NCBI GenBank assembly: GCA_026388735.1
Contig: JAPLJG010000095.1
Coordinates: 1-49,494 of the forward strand
Source: Deltaproteobacteria bacterium
Lineage (GTDB): Bacteria > Desulfobacterota > Desulfobulbia > Desulfobulbales > Desulfurivibrionaceae
Direction: 5' to 3'
Length of the DNA: 49,494 nt
The translations under genes were made by a program, and so were the position numbers. A model generated the notes under the pieces. It did no database searches. It was given only the letters and a program-made list of their open reading frames with translations, and had not been told where the DNA came from. Of the stretch, positions 23,685 through 32,853 are shown piece after piece. Within the stretch, counting starts at the first letter, position 1. Each line of letters starts with the position of its first letter.

Positions 23685-26492
23685 TGACGACCCCACGGCC
23701 AGATAACAATCAGCGATCTTCCGGAGTAACCCCACTTCCTCTGGCAAAGCCTGGAAACACTTCTCATAGGCCAGGGCCGCATCCGCAGGCTGGCCAGCAG
23801 TCAGCAGGGTGTCCCCGATATCTTCCCAATATTTCGCATAACTACGATCCAAAGCGACGGCCCGGTCAAGGGCGGAAAGCCCGGCGGGATAATCATCCAT
23901 GGCAAAAGCAGCATCAGCCAGGAGGAGACAGAGTTGCGGATTCTTTGGGGTGAGGGCAAGGGCGAGGGTAAAAGCCTGCGCAGCTTCGCTGAATGCCTCC
24001 TGGGTGAGCAGGGCACTGCCGTGCAGACGATGGAGGATGGCGACCTGTTCCGGCCCAAGAATTTTGCCCAGGTTGAGGTTTGCCGTTAATTCCATACTCC
24101 AGGCGGCCAAGATATCGGCCAGATCCACCGAGGTGGTCTCCTGCCCTGCAACGGTTTCGTCCTTGGCCATTACCAGGGCCACTTCAGCGGCGAGGGTCTG
24201 CCGCAACGCCTGATGATCCGTGGTGTAACGGGCAGCCTTAAATAGCATGCGCAAAGCGACCACCTGGTCGTTCCGCTGCCACTCATGGTAAAAGCCAAGA
24301 TATTGAGTGGCAAGGCGCTCACGGCATTCGGCAATACGCTCAGTCCAAGAAGGATCAATATCCTCAATCCTGGCAAAATAGCGTTCCATTACCGCAAACT
24401 GGCATCGGTGGGCAGCGATGACGCCAAGATACAAGGAAAGTTCCGCCGATTGGGCAGGCTCAGGGCAATGAGCCGCGATGGTCTTCTCCAGCAGCACATG
24501 ATCGCCGTTTTCAAAATAGAGCCGCAGCAGTTCCAGCACAGTTTCCCTGTCGTCGCCCTTTTGCTTGGCGAGTTTCTTGAGCAAAAAATCCTCCCGCTGG
24601 AGATGGCTGTGCAGATGTTTCAAGCGTTGGGCAAACGGGGCTAACACCTGCCGACGAAACTGGCTGATCACGACAAAGCGGTTGATTGCTCTGCCCAACC
24701 ATTCGAGATACTGCTCGGACTGATCGGCAAGCTGCTTGATCTCATGATTCAGGCGCTCACTCTGACGCAATCCTTCCATGGTGACTTCGTCCAGCAAGGC
24801 CCAGACTTTAGCCTTATCCAGCTTGGCGTTCAAGGCATCCACCTCCAGGAGTTGCCGTTGCAGGGCCACGGGAAGTGTCTCAAATTTCTGATAGCTTGTG
24901 CCCTGCTCCTGCAACTTGCTGATCTCCTTGCTAAGCTTTGCAGCCAGCACATCTAGGCTGGCCATGTCCTTTTCGACCCCGGCAATGGCTTTGGTCATGC
25001 GGGCAAATTCGTCGATCATTTGGCGCCGACCGGGCATTCTGGCATGGTCCTCCGCCTCACGGATCATGGCCGCGACATCCATCTCCCGTCGGCAATGACG
25101 GCTAAGCACCTCCTGCAATGGCAGTTCTTCTGTCCCTTCCAGACGCACTCCGCCCTCGGTGGCGTTGATGAATTGCCGGTCCTTAATCCCCGCCATAGCC
25201 TGTTCGAAATGATGTTTGAAGCCGAGATAGGCCCGATAGGTCGGGACCTTGCCGCCACCATAGCCATCGACCCAGAGGATTTCTTCCCTGGCCAAAAGAC
25301 CTTTCAGCTCGTCCTTGCTCGTCAGCGAGGTATGCTTGGCATGGCTCTCCTGCTCGACGAAGGCCAGGTCCTGGCCGACAAAAATAATGGGCGAACAGCC
25401 CAGCAAGTATGCGGCAATAAAATTCAGTTGAGCAACGGTACCGGCCCCGGTGGTGAGAACCTTCCCATCCAGGAGATTATTGAGCCACGTTTCCATGTTT
25501 TTGGCGGTGAAAGACCAGTACACCTGCCGAGCCGGGAAATTTTTTGCCACCGTGGGCGCCAGCCAGGAGGAACAGACCAGGGAGGTTTCACCGGCATCAA
25601 CAGCAACATCGATGATTTTTTCCAGGGTAATATCCTGCATGTCGATACAGGAGGTGAAATCCGGGGTCACTCCATGGGCCAGCAGCGCTGGCAGCACGGT
25701 ATCCGCAGCGATGATCACCGCCCTGCCCTTGGCTTGGGAAAGCAGATGAATATTCTTATTCAGCGAGGGGCCGCCTGCCACGATGATGGCCGGGATACCG
25801 ACAAAGGCATCCTTGAGATGTTCGAGCAACTGCTGATGGTGAATGGCGCTCAGGTGTCGAAGTCGGTTGTCGATAAATTTATCGCCGTACGCTGAAGTGG
25901 TATTGCCGCCGACATTATAGGCATTGCCATGCTTGTATATCTCATCGTGCATGCTGGTATAGATTTCCGGGGCAATCCGGAAACAGGGATTATGCTGGAG
26001 AATATAAAGGCTCTCCAACTGCAATGCGCGGGACATGGAAGCCAGGAGGGCGGGCACATTGATATCCTGGCCAGTAGCGATGGTCACTCGGTAATCGGTG
26101 AGGAGGCTGGATAGGTCCAAGGCATGTAGAGCTTGAATGAAAAGCCCAGTTTCCGGCTCCAATATCAGCAAATGACGGAGTTGATTGCGGCTTGCCAGCA
26201 TAGCTGGCGGGGCATAGCCCAGGCCCATGCCGACGAATACCACCACGCCGGTGACGTTTTCCGGCACCAGATTGTAATACTCGGCCAATTCAGAAAGAGG
26301 CGCCTTTGGCTCATGGAGAAAGATTTCCTCCCCATCTTCTTTACGGACCAGTAAATTAGGATTGCCGTCTTCGGCGGGCTGAAGCTCACCCAACGGTTCA
26401 CCGGCATAATCGAGCACCGCCTGCCAAACCAGCGGATGATGCTCCTGTAGCAGAGCCAGATTTTCCTGAAAATAATCGTGAGCTAGCACCAT
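23682..26492 (-). CDS. Maf-type flagellin glycosyltransferase (DUF115) with C-terminal TPR
   Basis: 936 residues. The N-terminal part (GVVVFVGMGLGYAPPAML) and the central DUF115/6-HMPK-like domain (about 210-400: IPAIIVAGGPSLNKNI, IIAADTVLPALLAHGVTPDF, FVGQDLAF) mark it as a motility-associated factor. Maf proteins transfer nonulosonic acids such as pseudaminic acid to flagellin Ser/Thr in the cytosol before export. The C-terminal about 300 residues are helical with TPR-like units (ALALTPKNPQLCLLLADAAF), perhaps for flagellin binding. Position between the pse operon and the flagellin gene supports this. AGGA lies about 10 bases before the ATG at 26492. Confidence 0.9.
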   Translation of the reverse strand: MVLAHDYFQENLALLQEHHPLVWQAVLDYAGEPLGELQPAEDGNPNLLVRKEDGEEIFLHEPKAPLSELAEYYNLVPENVTGVVVFVGMGLGYAPPAMLASRNQLRHLLILEPETGLFIQALHALDLSSLLTDYRVTIATGQDINVPALLASMSRALQLESLYILQHNPCFRIAPEIYTSMHDEIYKHGNAYNVGGNTTSAYGDKFIDNRLRHLSAIHHQQLLEHLKDAFVGIPAIIVAGGPSLNKNIHLLSQAKGRAVIIAADTVLPALLAHGVTPDFTSCIDMQDITLEKIIDVAVDAGETSLVCSSWLAPTVAKNFPARQVYWSFTAKNMETWLNNLLDGKVLTTGAGTVAQLNFIAAYLLGCSPIIFVGQDLAFVEQESHAKHTSLTSKDELKGLLAREEILWVDGYGGGKVPTYRAYLGFKHHFEQAMAGIKDRQFINATEGGVRLEGTEELPLQEVLSRHCRREMDVAAMIREAEDHARMPGRRQMIDEFARMTKAIAGVEKDMASLDVLAAKLSKEISKLQEQGTSYQKFETLPVALQRQLLEVDALNAKLDKAKVWALLDEVTMEGLRQSERLNHEIKQLADQSEQYLEWLGRAINRFVVISQFRRQVLAPFAQRLKHLHSHLQREDFLLKKLAKQKGDDRETVLELLRLYFENGDHVLLEKTIAAHCPEPAQSAELSLYLGVIAAHRCQFAVMERYFARIEDIDPSWTERIAECRERLATQYLGFYHEWQRNDQVVALRMLFKAARYTTDHQALRQTLAAEVALVMAKDETVAGQETTSVDLADILAAWSMELTANLNLGKILGPEQVAILHRLHGSALLTQEAFSEAAQAFTLALALTPKNPQLCLLLADAAFAMDDYPAGLSALDRAVALDRSYAKYWEDIGDTLLTAGQPADAALAYEKCFQALPEEVGLLRKIADCYLAVGSS

Positions 26493-26564
26493 GGCACCGT
26501 ATCCTCTATGATCATACTTTTCCCAGGTTACTCTGAAAAAATGCTATGACTGTTTTGCCGAACA

Positions 26565-27200
26565 TCATTTTTCAAACAACCACCAGTTGAGATCATCAAA
26601 GATCTTAAATTCCCGCTGCCAAAGGAAACCGTAATCGACAATCTTCAGGGTCGGGTGACGATCCAGATAGAATGAACCGAAATCTCTTTTGAATAGAAGC
26701 CCATCCTGGCCATGGTAGGACTTTTCCTCTGGAGTAGTAGAAAAGTATTCGCTACAGAGAATGTATTTTTTTGAAACCCGAACGATCTCGTCCGTGATAC
26801 GGACTAAGTCGTCAGGGGCGATGTGGATCAAGACGCCATTGGTCAAGACAAGATCAACAGAGGCATCCGGCAAGGGGAGATGAAATCCGTCACAATTCCA
26901 TGCTTGAGCCAAGTTAATCTTGTTGGCCATGAGTCGGCCATAGGCCTTCTTGTTCGGCTCCACAGCGTGCAGTTTGACCTTGCCGTTGAACAGGGTGTCG
27001 ATGAAGACAAGATTGAGACCGATATTGCTCCCCACCTCCAAAATCGAATCCAGCTTAAGATCGCCGATCATCCGGCGAAAGGCTTCAACCCCGGGAGCAA
27101 GTTTCCATTCCTCAAACTCGTTGCGCTCCACATAGTCGTTGCCGAATTGTGAGCCCCATTCCTGTAACTGTTTTGTCGGTTTTTTGATATCTTGCACCAT
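26565..27200 (-). CDS. Pseudaminic acid biosynthesis-associated methylase
   Basis: 211 residues, class I SAM methyltransferase. The N-terminal QLQEWGSQFGNDYVERN matches the W-x-x-x-FG-x-x-Y-x-x-RN signature of methylases found in pseudaminic acid clusters. The SAM motif is ILEVGSNIGLNL (near 56), and LTNGVLIHI is motif IV-like. The substrate is probably a nonulosonic acid or its precursor; this is from family and context. The true start is the ATG at 27200 (GAGGAC upstream), not the longer frame to 27419, which overlaps the neighbour and is Trp/Cys-rich. Confidence 0.85.
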   Translation of the reverse strand: MVQDIKKPTKQLQEWGSQFGNDYVERNEFEEWKLAPGVEAFRRMIGDLKLDSILEVGSNIGLNLVFIDTLFNGKVKLHAVEPNKKAYGRLMANKINLAQAWNCDGFHLPLPDASVDLVLTNGVLIHIAPDDLVRITDEIVRVSKKYILCSEYFSTTPEEKSYHGQDGLLFKRDFGSFYLDRHPTLKIVDYGFLWQREFKIFDDLNWWLFEK

Positions 27201-27270
27201 AATGTCCTCAATTTTTTCAAACCACATTGAATGATCCGGCAACCAGCAACAACAACTCAAACAGAAGCAG

Positions 27271-28311
27271 TTATGGCTGATCCTGTTTCCGGGCCACAAG
27301 CCACATATGGGAAGAGAGCTGGTGCTCCGCCAGAAATTGCTGGAAATCACCGCCCAATCGCTCCCACTCATCCACCAGAACACGCTGTAGAAAAGGCTGA
27401 CCGGAAACGTTGTACTCATCTTTTACAATGGCATCATGGACAAACTCGGCATCAAGCCTTCCCGGGGTATTCACCTCCAGCACTTCAAATCCACACGAGC
27501 GGACAAGCACTCCCAGTGAGGCCGGATTGAACAGATTAACATGCTCCGCGTCCACCGCCTTGGAACCTGGACCAAGAACGGCAACATCAAATCCCTCCCC
27601 GTTGGGGCAGGAGAGCACTAGCAGCCCTCCTGGCCGAAGCACCGCATACAGACTAGACAGAAGGCGGGAAGGTTCAAAGAGATGCTCAATCACCTCGAAA
27701 GCAACCACTACATCGGCATCGGCGACCTCATTGCATAAATCTTCAACCCTTTTTTCAAACACGACCATGCCGCGCCGCCGACAAGCCTCGGCCAGTTCAG
27801 GGGTAGGCTCTATCGCCACCACCCGCTTGAATACTTTCTGCTCAATGGCCAAGGAAGAAAAGGTGCCGAAGCCGGGACCGATCTCGACCATGGTACCCCG
27901 TTCTATGCAGTATTGATCACAATAAGCAACGACCCGCGCCAGCCAGGGTTTGTGGATCTTCTCCCGACGGATGTCTTCCGAGGCGGGGAAGATATGCTTA
28001 GCCCAATAAGCATAATTTTCGGAATTGCGATAATAGTCGGCCATCACCTCTTCCGATGGCCGGGGCGACATATAGAGTGTCGCGCAAGAACCACACCTGA
28101 GAAAAGTAAATCCATATTTTTCAAAAGCATTCTTCCTCAGCGCACTGCCGCAAGCCGGGCAATCCACCTCGACAAATTCAGCACTCCTCTGGTGCAACCG
28201 CTCCACATCACGAGCAAACGCCGCCTCCTGTTCCGAAAGCAACTCTGCCGGGCGGATCTCGTTCTCACGCAGACGCTCCGCTACTTTGTCATATCTTTTC
28301 GCCTCTGTCAT
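27271..28311 (-). CDS. SAM-dependent methyltransferase with N-terminal zinc ribbon
   Basis: 346 residues. A CPAC...CGSC zinc-ribbon (about 60-90) precedes a class I SAM-methyltransferase domain with MVEIGPGFGTFSSL (motif I) and VVVAFEVIEHLFEPSRLLSS. The architecture resembles sugar C- or O-methyltransferases from surface polysaccharide clusters. A role in trimming the flagellar sugar is inferred from the operon position. The start at 28311 is favoured by AGGGG 8 bases upstream; the gene then lies 5 bp after the stop of the amidotransferase fusion. Confidence 0.82.
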   Translation of the reverse strand: MTEAKRYDKVAERLRENEIRPAELLSEQEAAFARDVERLHQRSAEFVEVDCPACGSALRKNAFEKYGFTFLRCGSCATLYMSPRPSEEVMADYYRNSENYAYWAKHIFPASEDIRREKIHKPWLARVVAYCDQYCIERGTMVEIGPGFGTFSSLAIEQKVFKRVVAIEPTPELAEACRRRGMVVFEKRVEDLCNEVADADVVVAFEVIEHLFEPSRLLSSLYAVLRPGGLLVLSCPNGEGFDVAVLGPGSKAVDAEHVNLFNPASLGVLVRSCGFEVLEVNTPGRLDAEFVHDAIVKDEYNVSGQPFLQRVLVDEWERLGGDFQQFLAEHQLSSHMWLVARKQDQP

Positions 28312-28316
28312 ACCAG

Positions 28317-30425
28317 TCACCCCTTTTGCAATTCCTGACGCCGCCAGCGCCCGTTTTCCATGGTCCACACCCTGGGGTCGCGGAAGGTATCGGCAATGCG
28401 GTCAAATTCATCTTCCGTCATGCCGACATACTGCAACCAACGCTGGAGATCTTTCGGCTTCACCGGATCATAACGGTTGACCAGCTCAATCGCCTGGTCA
28501 CGGCTCAGCAGGCCGGCCCGAATGTCCTTGCAGGCGTGGTCGGTGCAACGCCCATAACCGAATTTGATATACTTCAAATAGTCATGCGCGCCGTTTTCGT
28601 GCATGTCGTCCAGATTGGACATGGTGCGGTAGGTACGATCAAAGGGTTCATTGCTTACTTCAAAACCGTAACGATCAACCACCAACTTGATATGTTCGTT
28701 CGCTTCCCAACGCACATAATTCCCCAGGAATATCCCCCGCAGACCCAGATCAAAAATCTGCTGGTCGGTCGGGTACTTCCAAGGCATGAAATCCTGTTCA
28801 GTCAATCCTTCCCGACCGACGAAGTAAGTCCATTCGTACCCCCGCCCATAATGTTCAAGACGGTTCCGATAGGCAACCTCGGGGAAATCGTCCATTGAAA
28901 ATTGCCCACACAGGTCCAGGTAGCCATGTTCGCCATAAAAAACCAAGGGGACCCCATACTGAACACCCACCCGCATCGGGGTAGTCATAATCCCGATATG
29001 AGCATGCCAGTTCATATCGCCCATGACAATAAAGCCAAGCCGGTTCAGTTTTTTCAGGACATTAACGGATGGCGAGACCAGCAGGTGATCGACGTCAAAG
29101 GCCTCCTTCATGTGCAGCATGTTGCGCCAGCCGACCTCGGTCCAGTTGTTACCGTTGTATGTCACTAGCAACGGATTCAGTTTCAGCTCGTTTTTGATGA
29201 TATGGGTCTGAAAATAACTGTCTTTGCCGCCGCTGACGGCAATCACGCAATCATAGCGAGAACCGTCCCGACAACGGTAGCGCTCAGCCATCTCCTTGAG
29301 CACTTCCCAACGACGGGTCCATTCGGTTTCGGGAATGTGCTGCTTCACCTCTGCCATCCGGCAGCCGGAGCAGATGCCTTGCTCGTCAAATTCCATGGGC
29401 GCGGCACTGATTCCCGGATACACACATTTGCTGCACCACCGCACTTCCTGTTTTTTTGCCTGCGCCGCCGAATGAGTCCCCGAATAATCCGATACTTCAG
29501 CACAACGCAAGCGTGACTGAATACGGGCATCCTCTCTTGTCTGGTTATATACTGGCTCACGGGGCAAAAAACGGGATCCGAGTCCAATTGGCCGCAGGGG
29601 CAAGCCAACATCCAGACAAGCCTGCTTGGCATGGGAATAGCTCAGTTCAAAAAAATGGAAAATATTGGCGGCAGCCATGGCTGAAGCATGACCCTGTTGG
29701 ATGGCTGCCGGGAAATGCTCATATCGACCGACACCGCCAAGCGCCACCACGGGAATAGAAACGGCCGCACTGACCGCACCAATCAATTCCACATCGTAGC
29801 CTAAACCAGAACCGTCCCGATCTATCGAATTCAACAAAATTTCCCCGGCCCCCAGACGCTCCACCTCCCGTGCCCACTCCTCCGGTTTGCGGCCTGTTCG
29901 CATCCGTCCCCCGTCGCCCCAAACCTCATACTCTTTTGCTTGGCGACGCACATCTATGGATACAACAATACACTGGCTTCCAAATCGCCGAGATGCCTGA
30001 GTAATAAAATCAGGGTTCTGTAGGGCTGCTGTATTCAAGGTGACTTTATCGGCTCCCGCTGCCAGCCGCACGGAGATGTCATCCAGCGTTCGGATACGAC
30101 CGCCGAAGGTCAACGGCATGAAACAGACCTCAGTGATGGCGCGCAGAACATCCAACGCCGATTTGCCCATATAGTTTTGCTGAAGATCGTCACGGCGCAG
30201 ATCGTGAAAGTCCTCATCTCGGCTAATGTCGAGGACGACCAGCTCATCAACATTCCAGTCGGAAAACCTTTCCACGGTACTCATGGGATTACCGATAGCC
30301 TGATGAACCTTGAAAAGCTGGCTCCGCATAATAAGACCATGCTTCAACAGGAGACATGGAATAAGTCGAGGGCGGACGCCTTCTGATCGAAGAACACCCT
30401 CGTTTGCGGCATAATTAGCTGGCAT
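28317..30425 (-). CDS. HisF2-like cyclase fused to WbpG/PseA-like N-acetyl sugar amidotransferase
   Basis: 702 residues, two enzymes in one chain. Residues 1-265 are a HisF paralogue ([12 protein letters not shown]; the HisF Asp11 position is Leu, SIDVRR is kept), typical of HisF2 proteins of LPS clusters rather than histidine synthesis. Residues about 325-702 are an N-acetyl sugar amidotransferase with a Cys zinc site (CSKCVYPG...CSGC) and a PP-loop ([12 protein letters not shown]). In relatives HisH2/HisF2 make ammonia for WbpG, which turns an acetamido group into acetamidino. The fusion would channel ammonia directly. The start codon overlaps hisH by 11 bp; AAGGAA lies upstream. Confidence 0.9.
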   Translation of the reverse strand: MPANYAANEGVLRSEGVRPRLIPCLLLKHGLIMRSQLFKVHQAIGNPMSTVERFSDWNVDELVVLDISRDEDFHDLRRDDLQQNYMGKSALDVLRAITEVCFMPLTFGGRIRTLDDISVRLAAGADKVTLNTAALQNPDFITQASRRFGSQCIVVSIDVRRQAKEYEVWGDGGRMRTGRKPEEWAREVERLGAGEILLNSIDRDGSGLGYDVELIGAVSAAVSIPVVALGGVGRYEHFPAAIQQGHASAMAAANIFHFFELSYSHAKQACLDVGLPLRPIGLGSRFLPREPVYNQTREDARIQSRLRCAEVSDYSGTHSAAQAKKQEVRWCSKCVYPGISAAPMEFDEQGICSGCRMAEVKQHIPETEWTRRWEVLKEMAERYRCRDGSRYDCVIAVSGGKDSYFQTHIIKNELKLNPLLVTYNGNNWTEVGWRNMLHMKEAFDVDHLLVSPSVNVLKKLNRLGFIVMGDMNWHAHIGIMTTPMRVGVQYGVPLVFYGEHGYLDLCGQFSMDDFPEVAYRNRLEHYGRGYEWTYFVGREGLTEQDFMPWKYPTDQQIFDLGLRGIFLGNYVRWEANEHIKLVVDRYGFEVSNEPFDRTYRTMSNLDDMHENGAHDYLKYIKFGYGRCTDHACKDIRAGLLSRDQAIELVNRYDPVKPKDLQRWLQYVGMTEDEFDRIADTFRDPRVWTMENGRWRRQELQKG

Positions 30426-31050
30426 GACAAGATTCCTTTTTCACATACGTCACGAATGCTTCAAGAACACCAAGCCCGGCATCCTGACTTTTTTCCGGAT
30501 GGAACTGGACCCCGAAAATATTCCCTCGTTCTACCGCAACAGTGACTGGTTCATGACCAAAGTCAATAACAGCGACAGAATTTTCCCGATTATTGCAAAG
30601 GAAATGGTAGCTGTGGACAAAATAGAAGGCAGTTCCTGCGGTAATATCGCAAAAAATACTTGAGTCTCCTGCTGGATAGACATCACACCAACCGATATTG
30701 GGAACCCGTTCTCCAGATTTTGGCGCAAGCCGTACAACACGACCAGGAATCAGTCCCAAGCCTTTATGGTTTCCGAACTCTTCACTCTCTTCAGCCAGTA
30801 ATTGCATCCCGAGACAGATGCCAAGAATCGGCTTACCCTTTGCCGCAGCGGAACGAATTGGCCCATCTAAACCCAGGCGCTGCAAACTCTCCATGCCGTC
30901 CGCAAAAGCACCCACCCCCGGTAGCACTAACCCTTCAGCGGAAGCAACGATATCGGGATCATCAGAAATAGTTACCGCTTCCCCAAGATGTCGAAAAGCA
31001 GCGACCACCGACCCCAAGTTTGCTATTTTACTGTCAATAATGACAATCAT
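30415..31050 (-). CDS. hisH2: HisH2-like glutamine amidotransferase
   Basis: 211 residues, class I glutaminase of the HisH family: GICLGMQLL carries the catalytic Cys, and VQFHPEKSQ carries the His and Glu. It would release ammonia from glutamine and pass it to the HisF2 partner encoded next, whose start it overlaps. Placed in a sugar cluster without other his genes, it should serve the sugar amidotransferase and not histidine synthesis. GGAGG lies upstream of the ATG at 31050. Confidence 0.9.
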   Translation of the reverse strand: MIVIIDSKIANLGSVVAAFRHLGEAVTISDDPDIVASAEGLVLPGVGAFADGMESLQRLGLDGPIRSAAAKGKPILGICLGMQLLAEESEEFGNHKGLGLIPGRVVRLAPKSGERVPNIGWCDVYPAGDSSIFCDITAGTAFYFVHSYHFLCNNRENSVAVIDFGHEPVTVAVERGNIFGVQFHPEKSQDAGLGVLEAFVTYVKKESCHAS

Positions 31051-31093
31051 ACATACAGCCTCCGTCGAGATTCAACTATGCTCACTTGCACGA

Positions 31094-31801
31094 TCAGCTC
31101 TCGTCAATTCTTCCTTGCAGACGCAAAGCTGCGAACATCGCTTCCGCCGTCAGCCAGTCTTCCATGGTATCGATATCCTGCACCAGTCGGCGAGGCAACA
31201 CCACCGGCCGCGCGTCGGACGCGTATATCCTCTTCTCCTGCCGGAAGCGGGCAACCTCGAGCCAATAGAACTGGCCGGCGTCATGGTACGCCTCGGGCAG
31301 GTCGTTGGAGCGAGTCAGCTCGTGTTCAGGCCATAACATGGTCAGCCTACCGTCCGGGTCGATGGTTAGAGCGCGGAATGGCGAGGCCGGGTAACTGGCA
31401 ACCGGAAACACCGAGGCTGCTCCGGTCTGGCGCAACAATTCGTACCCCTGACACAAAAAACTGGACCGGACAAAGGGAGCTGTGGCATAGAGACAGCAAA
31501 CCAACTCCGGCTTCTGCCCCTGACCATCCAGCCACTCCAGGGCATGGAGCACCACATCCGCAGTGGGGGTGAAGTCATCGGCCAGTCCGGCCGGTCGGAT
31601 AAAAGGAGTCTCCGCCCCGTACTTCCTTGCCACTGTGGCAATCTCTTCCGAATCGGTGGAGACGATGATTCTGGAAAAAAGACCCGAGGATTCGGCAGCC
31701 TGGATGGACCAAGCAATCATCGGCTGACCTGCAAATGACCTAATGTTTTTTCCCGGAATTCGCTTGCTGCCACCTCGGGCCGGGATAATCGCAATATTCA
31801 T
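31094..31801 (-). CDS. pseF: Pseudaminate cytidylyltransferase PseF
   Basis: 235 residues of the CMP-sugar nucleotidyltransferase family: IAIIPARGGSKRIPGKNI at the N-terminus (the CTP-binding loop), then STDSEEIATVARKYGAE and the ADDFTPTADVV segment. PseF activates pseudaminic acid as CMP-Pse. The start codon overlaps the pseI stop (ATGA), and GGAGG is 7 bases upstream. The choice of pseudaminate over sialate or legionaminate follows from pseBCGHI next to it. Confidence 0.93.
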   Translation of the reverse strand: MNIAIIPARGGSKRIPGKNIRSFAGQPMIAWSIQAAESSGLFSRIIVSTDSEEIATVARKYGAETPFIRPAGLADDFTPTADVVLHALEWLDGQGQKPELVCCLYATAPFVRSSFLCQGYELLRQTGAASVFPVASYPASPFRALTIDPDGRLTMLWPEHELTRSNDLPEAYHDAGQFYWLEVARFRQEKRIYASDARPVVLPRRLVQDIDTMEDWLTAEAMFAALRLQGRIDES

Positions 31802-32853
31802 GGTAAACCTCCGACCATCTCCCAGCCGAGCGGCGTTCCTCTGCGGATGGCCCGACTTGACCGCCGGCCGAGCACTTGCCCCAGATACTTGGGCGCCAGT
31901 CCGTAACCGGGCCGGATGGAGCGGATGTTCTCCGAGGTCAGAACCTCACCGGCCAGGACGTCTTCCACCACGAACAGCGACCGCCGAAAGGCTCTGCTCT
32001 TCTCTTCAGCAGCGGACGACTCATAACAGACTCGGCCCAGGGCCTGCTCGGTCTCGCGCACCGCCGCCACCATGGCAGCGAACTCATGCGGCTCCAAAGA
32101 AAAGGCGCTGTCCGGGCCACCGGCCGCCCGGCCCAAAGTGAAATGCTTCTCGATGATCGCCGCCCCAAGCGCCACCGCAGCCACCGGCGCGGCAAGCCCG
32201 GTGGTGTGATCGGACAGCCCGGCCACTACCCCGAAGGTCTCGGCCAGATGGGGTATGGTGCATAGGTTCATGTCCGCCGCCTGCGCCGGATAGGCACTGG
32301 TGCACTTAAGCAGTCCAATTCCGCCTGCCCCGGCACGCCGCAGGGTGGCTACCGCCTCATCGATTTCGGCTAGACTGGCCATGCCGGTAGACATAATCAC
32401 CGGTTTTCCCGTAGCCCCGATTCGTTCCAGCAGTGCCAGATCCACCAGCTCAAAAGAAGCGACCTTGTGAGCCGGCACATCCATACCCTCCAGGAATTCC
32501 ACCGCCGTAACATCAAATGGGGTGGAGAAAAGGATAATCCCAAGCCGGTCGGCAATCTCCTTGAGTTGCGGCTGCCATTCCCAAGGAGTATAGGCCTCCC
32601 CGTAGAGATCGTAGAGGGGGCGGCCCTCCCAGATGGTCCCCTTGATCCGAAAATATTCGTTATCACAGGCAATGGTCAGGGTGTCCGGGGTATAGGTCTG
32701 GAGCTTCACCGCATCAGCGCCAGCCTCCTTAGCCGCCTCGATAATCCGTGCCGCCTGGTCGAAGTCCTGCCCGTGGTTGGCACTCATCTCGGCAATGATG
32801 TAAACGGGATGACCCGATCCGATTACCCGATCGTTGATGGTGATCTCATTCAT
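31798..32853 (-). CDS. pseI: Pseudaminic acid synthase PseI
   Basis: 351 residues, NeuB family: a TIM-barrel domain (VYIIAEMSANHGQDFD, AVKLQTYTPDTLT, IIEKHFTLGR) and a C-terminal SAF antifreeze-like domain (about 290-350, RSLFVVEDVLAGEVLTSENI). It condenses a 2,4-diacetamido-trideoxy-altropyranose with PEP. The start at 32853 has AAAGGAA upstream and gives the normal N-terminus; the longer frame to 32937 lies within pseG/H. It overlaps pseG/H by 8 bp and pseF by 4 bp. Confidence 0.95.
   Translation of the reverse strand: MNEITINDRVIGSGHPVYIIAEMSANHGQDFDQAARIIEAAKEAGADAVKLQTYTPDTLTIACDNEYFRIKGTIWEGRPLYDLYGEAYTPWEWQPQLKEIADRLGIILFSTPFDVTAVEFLEGMDVPAHKVASFELVDLALLERIGATGKPVIMSTGMASLAEIDEAVATLRRAGAGGIGLLKCTSAYPAQAADMNLCTIPHLAETFGVVAGLSDHTTGLAAPVAAVALGAAIIEKHFTLGRAAGGPDSAFSLEPHEFAAMVAAVRETEQALGRVCYESSAAEEKSRAFRRSLFVVEDVLAGEVLTSENIRSIRPGYGLAPKYLGQVLGRRSSRAIRRGTPLGWEMVGGLP

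Noticed and set aside
28317-31050. Histidine biosynthesis genes hisH and hisF
   Set aside because: The HisF part has the HisF2-type CLLLKHGL and is fused to a sugar amidotransferase; no other his genes are near, so a role in histidine synthesis is unlikely.
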